Positions 1-5,377 of a stretch of DNA of 5,377 bases are shown here, in pieces. Made by a program: the position numbers and the translations under genes. The notes beneath the pieces are model-generated. The model saw only the letters and a program-made list of their open reading frames with translations, searched no databases and was not told the origin of the DNA. The DNA comes from JAHECQ01 sp047638695 (lineage in GTDB: Bacteria > Actinomycetota > Acidimicrobiia > Acidimicrobiales > SZUA-35), in assembly GCA_047638695.1 (NCBI GenBank), contig JBLINY010000208.1, forward strand, positions 1-5,377. Direction: 5' to 3'. Within the stretch, counting starts at the first letter, position 1, and the number at the start of each line of letters is the position of its first letter.

Positions 1-383
1 AGCATCCGACAATCGAAGAGAACATGCTCTCCGACTACGGCGACGTCGTCCGGCTGCGAGATGGTGTGCGCCGCATGGCCGATCTGGCTCGCCAGCAATC
101 GTTCGACCATGCCGTCGAGCGAGTGAGTCTCGACCTGCGGGGCACGCCGGTTGACTCGCTCGACAGCGACGACGCCATCGACGCCTGGCTACAACAGAGT
201 GCCTCCGACGCCCAGCACATCTGCGCTACCGCGGCCATGGGCCGCGTGGTCGATGCCGAGTGCAACGTCTTCGGCCACGAAGGACTACGCGTCATCGATG
301 CATCGGTAATCCCTGAGGTCCCCCGCGCCAACACCTATCTAATGGTTCTCGCCCTCGCAGAGACCATGGCTGGACGCATCTAA
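1..383 (+). CDS. GMC-family FAD-dependent oxidoreductase, C-terminal fragment (5' end outside window)
   Basis: This is the C-terminal end of a glucose-methanol-choline (GMC) oxidoreductase, a family of FAD enzymes oxidising alcohols or aldehydes. The reading frame is open from position 3 to the stop at 381-383, so the ATG at 24 is internal and about 126 residues are visible of a protein that normally has about 500. Visible family signatures are a catalytic-type His (codon 216-218) in the stretch HICATAAMG, then VVDAECNVFG, GLRVIDASVIP, and PRANTYLMV. The Asn at codon 330-332 sits where the family has its second active-site His or Asn. In the family the His motif usually reads H-x-x-G-T-C-R-M-G; here the Gly and Cys are both Ala. 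The PRAN tail resembles GMC enzymes associated with mycofactocin (MftG-like), but no mycofactocin genes are in view, so that assignment is only a suggestion. It converges on the minus-strand LLM gene across 55 bp. Confidence 0.88.
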   Translation, partial: HPTIEENMLSDYGDVVRLRDGVRRMADLARQQSFDHAVERVSLDLRGTPVDSLDSDDAIDAWLQQSASDAQHICATAAMGRVVDAECNVFGHEGLRVIDASVIPEVPRANTYLMVLALAETMAGRI

Positions 384-438
384 ACCATCCGCGTCACCGA
401 CGAGAGAGTTCCAGCTCCGGCGATCCCTCGGCGAACTG

Positions 439-1509
439 CTAGCCCAGGCGTTTGATCAGCGTTCCAACTTCTTCGGCGGCGCGGTAGCGAGCTGCGAAGC
501 TCGGCAACACCATGATTTGGTCGAGCCCGGCGGCCTCAAGGTCTCCGACCTTTTCGACCAGCTCGTCGAGTTGGCCGACGATGCACGAAGCTTCGATCAG
601 TTCTGGCGTGACGAACTGGACTTCGTCGGGATGGAGATAGGTGCCATGTCCGGCGTGGACCCGGTAGTGACGTTCGGCCTCGGGACTCTGTTCAACCAAT
701 GCCACGTAGTCATCCCACACACTGAGCAGGTGCGGCGGTGGGTCGACCTTGAACTGACGCATCCGCTCGTAGGCGTAGTGCAGGCTCATTACGGCCATCG
801 GACCGCATTGCTCGATGATCCGATCGGACGTGAGATCCTCGCCCGGTTCGAGCACGGCCACAGAGGTAAGCGTCGTTAGCTGGAAGTTGTCCTCGTCGAA
901 GTCTCGTCCGGCCGAACGAGCGCCACCGGCGGCGTTGGCCAAGCAGCGCTCGACCGCCTTGCGACGAGGTGGAACGGCCGCGACCAGGCCGTCGCCATAG
1001 GCGCCAGCCAGCGCCTGCCCCTTGGGCCCGAAGGCTGAAACATGGATGGGCACCGGGTCGGTCACGTTCACGAAGCCGAGATCGGCCATCTGGAACGCCA
1101 CGTCGGTGGTGGCGCCACGATGGGTGAACGGCGCCTCCTGCCCACTGAGCAAGCGCCGGGTTGTGTTGAGAAAGGCCTCGAACTCGGTGAGGCGAGCCGG
1201 GTTGCGAGCCATCAGCCGCCAGGCGGTGAATCCGTTTCCGACACCCAGAAAGGTGCGACCCGGCGCCAGCACGTTGATGGTCGCGATGCTGTGGGCAGTG
1301 ACCGGAGCAATTCGAGTGTCCACGATTGAAACACCGGTGCCGATCTTTATGCGGCTCGTGCGCCCAGCGGCGACGGCCATGCACGAGTAACAATCGCCCC
1401 ACAACATCTGTGAGTCGGCAAACCAGGCTGCCTCAAACCCCAGATCTTCAGCTCTGACAACCAAATCGATGTCGTCGATCTTTGAATGTAGGCAGATTCC
1501 AAAATCCAT
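439..1509 (-). CDS. LLM-class (luciferase-like) flavin/F420-dependent oxidoreductase, 356 aa
   Basis: This is a complete, probably soluble protein with a bacterial-luciferase-like TIM-barrel fold. The start MDFGICLHSK gives the first beta strand. Residues 18-35 (VVRAEDLGFEAAWFADSQ) match the usual AE-x-x-GF-x-x-x-W-x-x-D motif. IKIGTGVS (54-61) and the segment APGRTFLGVGNG (82-93) are the family's LGTGV and GR-x-x-LGVG-G core. The C-terminal part carries YRVHAGHGTYL (282-292), TPELI (301-305) and a G-x-x-DELVEKV-x-x-L-x-AAGLDQI segment (312-332), typical of F420-type LLM proteins annotated as methylenetetrahydromethanopterin-reductase-like. Such proteins use F420 or FMN for hydride transfer or monooxygenation; cofactor and substrate cannot be decided here. 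The start is supported by an AGAGGA ribosome site 8 nt upstream. It lies 41 bp downstream of the crotonase gene on the same strand, so the two are probably co-transcribed. Confidence 0.9.
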   Translation of the reverse strand: MDFGICLHSKIDDIDLVVRAEDLGFEAAWFADSQMLWGDCYSCMAVAAGRTSRIKIGTGVSIVDTRIAPVTAHSIATINVLAPGRTFLGVGNGFTAWRLMARNPARLTEFEAFLNTTRRLLSGQEAPFTHRGATTDVAFQMADLGFVNVTDPVPIHVSAFGPKGQALAGAYGDGLVAAVPPRRKAVERCLANAAGGARSAGRDFDEDNFQLTTLTSVAVLEPGEDLTSDRIIEQCGPMAVMSLHYAYERMRQFKVDPPPHLLSVWDDYVALVEQSPEAERHYRVHAGHGTYLHPDEVQFVTPELIEASCIVGQLDELVEKVGDLEAAGLDQIMVLPSFAARYRAAEEVGTLIKRLG

Positions 1510-1517
1510 GTGGTCCG

Positions 1518-1523
1518 TCCTCT
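1518..1523 (-). promoter_or_regulatory. Ribosome binding site of the minus-strand LLM gene
   Basis: On the minus strand AGAGGA lies 8 nt before the ATG at 1507-1509. It fixes the start and gives this second gene of the operon its own translation signal, in contrast to the upstream crotonase gene, which lacks one. Confidence 0.7.
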
Positions 1524-1550
1524 TTCAGATCATATTCGGGCGGTGCTGCC

Positions 1551-2336
1551 TCAGCGATTCTTCCACTCGGCCGGGCGCTTCTCCATGAAACTGGCGATGC
1601 CCTCCTGGCCGTCCTCGCTCGTCACTCCTGCGGCCATCACGGCTCCGGCCATGCCGTAGGCATCGGCCTGACTCATTTCGGACTGGGCGTAGAACGTTCG
1701 CTTACCCTGGGCCTTGGAATAGGCGCTGCCGCGAGTGGCCCTCTTCATGAGGTCACGCGTCGCCACCGCCAGATCGTCGTGAGGAACAACCCGGTTCACC
1801 AGTCCCCAGGCACAGGCGGTTTCGGCGTCAATCGGATCGCCGGTGAGTGCCATCTCGAGGGCCTTCTTGCGACCAACTGCCCGTGACACCGCGACCATCG
1901 GCGTGTGGCAAAACAGGCCGCCTTTGCCTCCAGGGGTCTGGAAGCGAGCCTGGTCGCTGGCGACGGCCAGATCGCACGACGCCACCAGTTGGCAGCCAGC
2001 CGCCGTTGCAAGGCCCTGCACCTGCCCGATCACGACCTGGGGAATCTCCTGTATGAGGGTCATCATCCGCTCACAGACCGCAAACAACTCCTGGGCGTCG
2101 GCCAAACCAGCACCAGCCATATCGGAGAAGTCATGGCCGGCCGAGAAGGCGGGACCCTCGGCGGCGACGATGACTCCGAGGGAGTCGCTCGACCCGATCT
2201 CGCTCAGAGTGTCGATCACGGCCTCCATCAAGGGGCCAGCGAGAACGTTCCGACGGTTGGTGTTGGTCAATGTGATGATCGCCACATCGCCCTCGTAGGC
2301 GATCGAATCGTCGTGCTCAACGCGCATGAAATCCAT
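1551..2336 (-). CDS. Enoyl-CoA hydratase/isomerase (crotonase) family protein, ECHDC3-like, 261 aa
   Basis: This is a full-length crotonase-fold protein; the family is typically about 260 residues. SAGHDF (65-70) is the first oxyanion-hole segment, in the SAGHD form typical of the ECHDC3 branch. GLATAAGCQLVASCDLAVAS (108-127) is the second, followed by FQTPGGKGGLFCHTP (132-146), GRKKALEMALTGDPIDA (155-171), GLVNRVVP (178-185) and the tail DGQEGIASFMEKRPAEW (242-258). By alignment from memory with rat mitochondrial hydratase, the catalytic Glu144 position is Gln116 here and the Glu164 position is Gly136. Ordinary enoyl-CoA hydration is therefore unlikely, as for ECHDC3-type proteins. It may bind or otherwise act on an acyl-CoA, but its reaction is unknown. 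The first ATG (2334-2336) is chosen; a second Met at residue 4 is possible. No convincing ribosome site precedes it. It is the first gene of a minus-strand pair. Confidence 0.9.
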   Translation of the reverse strand: MDFMRVEHDDSIAYEGDVAIITLTNTNRRNVLAGPLMEAVIDTLSEIGSSDSLGVIVAAEGPAFSAGHDFSDMAGAGLADAQELFAVCERMMTLIQEIPQVVIGQVQGLATAAGCQLVASCDLAVASDQARFQTPGGKGGLFCHTPMVAVSRAVGRKKALEMALTGDPIDAETACAWGLVNRVVPHDDLAVATRDLMKRATRGSAYSKAQGKRTFYAQSEMSQADAYGMAGAVMAAGVTSEDGQEGIASFMEKRPAEWKNR

Positions 2337-2428
2337 AGCACGAAGCTACCCCGACACCTGCTGCCCCGGTGACTCAACACTGATCAGAAACTCTCGCACC
2401 CACGGTCGCCCCAGCCTCTTACGCGAGG
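2337..2428. promoter_or_regulatory. Shared divergent control region between the crotonase and dehydrogenase operons
   Basis: This 92-bp gap between two divergently read genes must hold both promoters or sit very near them. Two short dyads lie in it: TGACTCA at 2370-2376 and CTGATCAG at 2380-2387, with centres about 10.5 bp apart. A possible -10 element (TAGCTT, minus strand, 2343-2348) lies 6 nt from the crotonase ATG. No clear consensus -35/-10 pair is visible for the plus-strand gene. No regulator gene is in the window. Confidence 0.5.
2343..2348 (-). promoter_or_regulatory. Candidate -10 element for a leaderless crotonase transcript
   Basis: The minus strand reads TAGCTT, fitting the actinobacterial TANNNT pattern, and ends 6 nt before the ATG at 2334-2336. 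That spacing would place transcription start at or next to the A of the start codon. No Shine-Dalgarno sequence is seen at the usual distance, which agrees with a leaderless mRNA. No good -35 is visible, and a six-base match is weak evidence. Confidence 0.3.
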
Positions 2429-2429
2429 A
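2425..2429 (+). promoter_or_regulatory. Ribosome binding site that decides the dehydrogenase start
   Basis: GAGGA directly abuts and overlaps the first in-frame ATG (2429), far too close to serve it. It lies 8 nt before the next in-frame ATG at 2438, an ideal distance. The start at 2438 is therefore preferred over 2429. Confidence 0.6.
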
Positions 2430-2437
2430 TGGCAGCC

Positions 2438-3541
2438 ATGACCGATTCGGCAACGACATCAAACCAGCACCAACGCACCCACCAAGTTGTCGTGATTCGC
2501 GGCGATGGCATCGGTCCTGAACTCATCGATGCCGCCCTCGTGGTGATGGATGCCATCTACGAGAAGTTTGGCGACTTTCGACTCGACCTGATTGATCATG
2601 AAGCCGGTGCAGGACTATTTCGCAAAGTGGGAGCCAGTCTGCTTCCGGAAACAATGGCGGCGATCAAAGAGGCTGATGCCATGTTCAAAGCACCGGTCGG
2701 TCTACCCGATGTTCGTAACGCCGATGGCACCGAGGCCGGACTACTCGGCGGGATGCGCGTCGGCCTCGACACCTACGCCAACGTTCGGCCGGTGCGGCTG
2801 ATGCCCGGCGTCGTCGCTCCGATCAGGGCTGAGCCTGGTTCGATTGACTACGTCATCGTGCGGGAAAACACCGAAGGCCTCTACCTTTCACGAGGCAAGG
2901 GCGTCGGCACCTCCGAGGTGATGACCGACACCATGCTCATCAGCCGTAAGGGCACCGAGCGAATCGCTCGATTCGCCCTCGAGCTGGCCCGCAGCCGCAA
3001 TGGGGCACCCGAAGATGGCCAGCGCCGGGTCACCTGTGTCGACAAGGCCAACGTCCTGTCGAGCCTGGCCTTCTTTCGTCAGGTCTTCGACGAGGTCGGC
3101 GCCGACTATCCCGATATCGAGCAGGAGCACCTCTACGCCGATGCCGCCGCCCAAGAGCTGGTGCAGCGGCCCGGACACTACGACGTGCTCGTCATGGAAA
3201 ACCTTCTCGGCGACATCCTCTCCGATCTCGGCGGGGCGACCGTCGGCGGTATCGGCCTTTGCTGCTCGGCAAACATCGGCGACGCCCACGCCTATTTCGA
3301 GCCCATCCACGGATCAGCACCCAGCCTCACTGGACTAGATGCAGCCAGTCCGATCAGCCAAATTCTGAGCGCATCCATGATGCTCGATTACTTAGGTGAG
3401 GCCGAGGCTGCCACATCGATCCGCCAGGCCGTCGACCAGGTTCTCGGCAACGGAGTGGTGCTGCTCGCTCCCTCAGGTCAGCCGCGTGGTGGAACCAAGG
3501 CCACTGCCCAGGCCGTAGCCGACGCAATCCGCTCGGCCTGA
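2438..3541 (+). CDS. Isocitrate/isopropylmalate dehydrogenase family protein (decarboxylating 2-hydroxyacid dehydrogenase), 367 aa
   Basis: This is a full-length member of the NAD(P)-dependent beta-decarboxylating dehydrogenases (isopropylmalate, isocitrate, tartrate/D-malate, homoisocitrate). Counting from the ATG at 2438, RGDGIGPE is at 21-28, YANVRPVRL with two substrate-binding-type Arg at 113-121, IVRENTEGLY at 140-149 (catalytic-type Tyr149), DKANVL at 202-207 (catalytic-type Lys203), YADAAAQELV at 234-243 (Asp236), ENLLGDILSDLGG at 254-266 (metal-type Asp259 and Asp263) and EPIHGSAP at 288-295. All catalytic residues are present, so it should be active. ENTEG with RPVRL resembles the tartrate/D-malate branch, while the upstream EAGLL resembles the substrate loop of isopropylmalate dehydrogenase. 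The cofactor-selecting pair after HGSAP is Ser-Leu rather than the usual Asp-Ile (NAD) or Lys-Tyr (NADP). It contains one TTA codon (3392-3394), unusual in GC-rich genomes. Substrate is uncertain. The downstream LLM gene starts 36 bp later, probably in the same operon. Confidence 0.9.
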   Translation: MTDSATTSNQHQRTHQVVVIRGDGIGPELIDAALVVMDAIYEKFGDFRLDLIDHEAGAGLFRKVGASLLPETMAAIKEADAMFKAPVGLPDVRNADGTEAGLLGGMRVGLDTYANVRPVRLMPGVVAPIRAEPGSIDYVIVRENTEGLYLSRGKGVGTSEVMTDTMLISRKGTERIARFALELARSRNGAPEDGQRRVTCVDKANVLSSLAFFRQVFDEVGADYPDIEQEHLYADAAAQELVQRPGHYDVLVMENLLGDILSDLGGATVGGIGLCCSANIGDAHAYFEPIHGSAPSLTGLDAASPISQILSASMMLDYLGEAEAATSIRQAVDQVLGNGVVLLAPSGQPRGGTKATAQAVADAIRSA

Positions 3542-3564
3542 CGTGTTGACCGTTTCGACCAACC

Positions 3565-3570
3565 AAGGAG
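3565..3570 (+). promoter_or_regulatory. Ribosome binding site of the plus-strand LLM gene
   Basis: AAGGAG lies 7 nt before the ATG at 3578-3580 and is the best Shine-Dalgarno match in the window. It favours the ATG over the adjacent upstream TTG at 3575. Confidence 0.8.
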
Positions 3571-3577
3571 TCGTTTG

Positions 3578-4606
3578 ATGCAAATTGCGCTGTACGCCCA
3601 CACGCATGGGCTTGGCTACCGCGACGGCGAAGACAACCGCACTCGCAGCGTGTCCGCCAGCTCGCTCGAACCGGCCTCTGTTGCGGTCGATGCCGAGGCC
3701 GCCGGCTTCCACTCGATGTGGTTTCCCGATCACGTCTGCATGCCACTCGAGACCGGCAGCGCCCACGTCGCCAACACCTCGGGGACCCGTTCCTACGCAC
3801 CCCACCACGACATGCTCGACGCTGCTGTGGTGATGGGAGCCGTCGCCACCTCGACGACCACACTGAAGCTGGGCACCAGCGTGCTCATCGCGCCCTATCG
3901 GGGCCCACTCAACGATGCCAGACAGTTCGCCACGGTCGACATTCTCTCCGGTGGTCGGCTCATCCTCGGTGTCGGCGCTGGGTGGATGCTCGAGGAGTTC
4001 GAGGCGCTCGGGGTGGCGCACAGCGAGCGGGGCGGACGAACGGTTGAGGCCATCGAGATCTACAAACGGGCATGGACTCAACCAGATGTGTCCTATGACG
4101 GCGCTTACTATCAGTTCAGCAACATCTCAATGGACCCGAAGCCAATACAGAAGCCGCGACCGCCGATCATCTACGGCGGGATCAGCGAGCTCGGAGCACG
4201 ACGGGCTGCCCGCCATTGCGACGGGTTCTACCCATTGTTTCTCGATCCGTATGCGGACCCGAGCCGCTACGCGGCACATCAGGATCTGATCCGGGCCGAG
4301 CTCGAATCCCAACATCGCGACCCAGCCACCTTCACCATGATGGGCGCAGCAACGTTCCACCTCGCAAGCGATGACGAGGCCACCGGGGCCGATGGCCGGC
4401 AGCGCATCTGCACCGGCTCGGCAGAACGAATCCTCGAGGACCTCGCCAGGTTTGCCGAGGCCGGCTACTCGATGATCGTGGCCAAAATCGTGTGTCCCTC
4501 AGGCGAGGTCTCCGAACTTCGCGAGCACATCGAACAGATCGGTCACCAAATCATCCCGACCGCCACCGAACTGCAACCTTCTGGCGGTTGGCGGCCGGAG
4601 CTCTGA
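3578..4606 (+). CDS. LLM-class F420-dependent oxidoreductase (Rv2161c/TIGR03619-like), 342 aa
   Basis: This is a complete luciferase-like TIM-barrel oxidoreductase of a different subfamily from the minus-strand LLM gene. Visible motifs are AEAAGFHSMWFPDHVCMP (39-56), LKLGTSVLIAPYRGPL (96-111), LSGGRLILGVGAGW (123-136), EEFEALGV (139-146), RGGRTVEAI (151-159), the stretch YDGAYYQF (173-180), DPKPIQKPRPPIIYGG (186-201) and RRAARHCDGFYPL (208-220). Together they match the family known for predicted F420-dependent mycobacterial enzymes such as Rv2161c. These enzymes usually transfer a hydride between a substrate alcohol, aldehyde or enoyl group and F420; the substrate is unknown. Residues 57-78 form a loop rich in polar residues between the DHV motif and the next helix. 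An AAGGAG ribosome site fixes the ATG. It follows the dehydrogenase by 36 bp on the same strand, and its stop lies 6 bp from the stop of the convergent CoA-transferase gene. Confidence 0.9.
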   Translation: MQIALYAHTHGLGYRDGEDNRTRSVSASSLEPASVAVDAEAAGFHSMWFPDHVCMPLETGSAHVANTSGTRSYAPHHDMLDAAVVMGAVATSTTTLKLGTSVLIAPYRGPLNDARQFATVDILSGGRLILGVGAGWMLEEFEALGVAHSERGGRTVEAIEIYKRAWTQPDVSYDGAYYQFSNISMDPKPIQKPRPPIIYGGISELGARRAARHCDGFYPLFLDPYADPSRYAAHQDLIRAELESQHRDPATFTMMGAATFHLASDDEATGADGRQRICTGSAERILEDLARFAEAGYSMIVAKIVCPSGEVSELREHIEQIGHQIIPTATELQPSGGWRPEL

Positions 4607-4612
4607 ACGGAG

Positions 4613-5377
4613 CTAGAACACCGCTGCACATTCATGCAGCAATGCAATCTCCTCTGGCGTCTTTCCTAGGAGATCGCGCAAGATCTCGTCGGTTTGTTCG
4701 CCAAAGCGAGGGGCATGACGCCGCAATCCGGTAGGCGTCGCCGAGTAACGAGTGGGCGGCCGCACCTGGCGGATGCGGCCAACGGCCGGGTGTTCGCTTT
4801 CGACCAGAAGCTCTCGGTGGACGACCTGAGGGTCGTCGATCATCTCTTGGCGGGTATTCACCGGCGCCACCGGAACATCCGCGCCATCCATCAGTTCGAC
4901 CAGTTCGGCTGTGGTGAAACGACTGGTTTCAGCTTGGATCTCGTCGTTGACATCAGCGCCGAATCGCACTCGACCCTGCAGATCGGTGAACCGAGGATCG
5001 TCGGCCAGATCAGACCGACCCAGTGCATTGCACATGTTCTGCCAGTGGTCCTGTGTGGCGACGGAATAGACCATCGCCCACCCGTCCTTGGTTTGGTACA
5101 GCTTGTAGATCTCGTTGAGGTTCGGCATATCAACCTCGTGATCGAGGTACGTGTCGTTCCACATCGCCTCGGGCCAAAGGAAGAACACGGCAACATCGAG
5201 CATGGCGACCTCAACGTGCTGGCCGCCAGCACCATTGGCCCGTCCTACGAGGGCAGCCAGTACCGACTGCGCCACCTGCATCGACGTGATCTTGTCGCAC
5301 ACCGCGGTCGCAACCAGCGTGGGGCGACCCTGATCATCGACCTGTACGTAGGGATAGGCACCAATCGATTGCACAAC
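4613..5377 (-). CDS. CaiB/BaiF class III CoA-transferase family protein, C-terminal part (N-terminus outside window)
   Basis: This is a family III CoA-transferase, which moves CoA from a donor thioester to a free carboxylic acid. The frame is open to the window end, so the GTG at 5372-5374 is internal. About 254 residues are present of a protein usually near 400. The visible part begins VVQSIGAYPYV, the usual segment after the Y-D-x-VVQ motif, then VCDKITSMQVAQSVLAAL and the stretch GAGGQHVEVAMLDVAVFF. The Asp of MLD (codon 5195-5197) aligns with the active-site Asp169 of formyl-CoA transferase (aligned from memory). Further family marks are YQTKDGWAMVYSVATQDHW, LADDPRF, VPVAPVNTRQEMIDDPQV and the tail GEQTDEILRDL-x-x-x-PEEI. 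The substrate pair is unknown. It probably activates or recycles an acid substrate in the same catabolic neighbourhood, but it is transcribed from its own promoter beyond the right edge. Confidence 0.92.
   Translation of the reverse strand, partial: VVQSIGAYPYVQVDDQGRPTLVATAVCDKITSMQVAQSVLAALVGRANGAGGQHVEVAMLDVAVFFLWPEAMWNDTYLDHEVDMPNLNEIYKLYQTKDGWAMVYSVATQDHWQNMCNALGRSDLADDPRFTDLQGRVRFGADVNDEIQAETSRFTTAELVELMDGADVPVAPVNTRQEMIDDPQVVHRELLVESEHPAVGRIRQVRPPTRYSATPTGLRRHAPRFGEQTDEILRDLLGKTPEEIALLHECAAVF

Noticed and set aside
392..402. Possible terminator hairpin between the GMC gene and the minus-strand LLM gene
   Set aside because: The stem is only 4 bp (CGTC with GACG) with a 3-nt loop and no T-run, too weak to call.
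710..1402. Long minus-strand open frame of 230 codons inside the LLM gene
   Set aside because: It lies wholly within the well-supported LLM gene on the same strand in another frame. Its product is rich in Arg, Gly and His with no family motif, as expected for a frame shadow in GC-rich DNA.
1905..2372. Plus-strand open frame of 155 codons antisense to the crotonase gene
   Set aside because: The crotonase on the minus strand has complete family motifs. This frame has none, has no ribosome site I can see, and is explained by codon bias.
2326..2520. Small plus-strand frame covering the divergent intergenic region
   Set aside because: It overlaps the starts of two real genes, lacks a convincing ribosome site and has a composition of no recognised kind.
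3473..4081. Minus-strand open frame of 202 codons across the dehydrogenase end and second LLM gene
   Set aside because: It is antisense to two genes with clear family motifs, crosses their boundary, and its translation shows no recognisable domain.
4599..4614. Hairpin at the convergent junction as a bidirectional terminator
   Set aside because: The 5-bp stem AGCTC/GAGCT with a 6-nt loop has no T-run on either strand and overlaps both stop codons. It is noted only as part of the junction finding.
1..5377. CRISPR array, tRNA or rRNA, insertion sequence, defence system or biosynthetic core gene
   Set aside because: On reading both strands I found no spaced repeats, no cloverleaf-like sequence, no transposase or nuclease motif and no megasynthase domain. 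Nearly all of the window is explained by six metabolic genes.

Overview
The window looks like a piece of chromosome from a GC-rich bacterium (roughly 60% GC by eye), most likely an actinobacterium. An Acidimicrobiia-like environmental lineage would fit. The reasons are the two luciferase-like enzymes of the kind that often use cofactor F420, a GMC oxidoreductase tail of the mycofactocin-associated style, a class III CoA-transferase and an acyl-CoA-type crotonase, all packed together with GC-rich third positions. The Chloroflexi SAR202 group, also rich in such enzymes, cannot be excluded. No rRNA or tRNA, CRISPR array, insertion sequence or phage gene is visible.

Layout: the left edge (1-383, +) is the C-terminal end of a GMC-family FAD alcohol/aldehyde oxidoreductase. 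It converges on a minus-strand pair: an ECHDC3-like crotonase (1551-2336) followed 41 bp downstream by a luciferase-like (LLM) oxidoreductase (439-1509). A 92-bp divergent intergenic region (2337-2428) separates this pair from a plus-strand pair: an isocitrate/isopropylmalate-family decarboxylating dehydrogenase (2438-3541) followed 36 bp downstream by a second, different LLM oxidoreductase (3578-4606). The right edge (4613-5377, -) is the C-terminal two-thirds of a CaiB/BaiF class III CoA-transferase, whose stop lies only 6 bp from that of the second LLM gene. Every intergenic stretch is under 100 bp, so no long non-coding region needs separate comment.

How the genes may work together (inference): the set resembles an accessory catabolic cluster. 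GMC and LLM enzymes would carry out redox steps, the CoA-transferase would activate an acid to its CoA thioester, the crotonase-fold protein would act on an acyl-CoA, and the decarboxylating dehydrogenase would oxidise a 2-hydroxy acid (malate, tartrate or isopropylmalate type). The two divergent operons mirror each other, each being one acid/CoA enzyme followed by one LLM enzyme, and they share one short control region. I do not recognise a named pathway with this gene order. The substrate cannot be read from the sequence.
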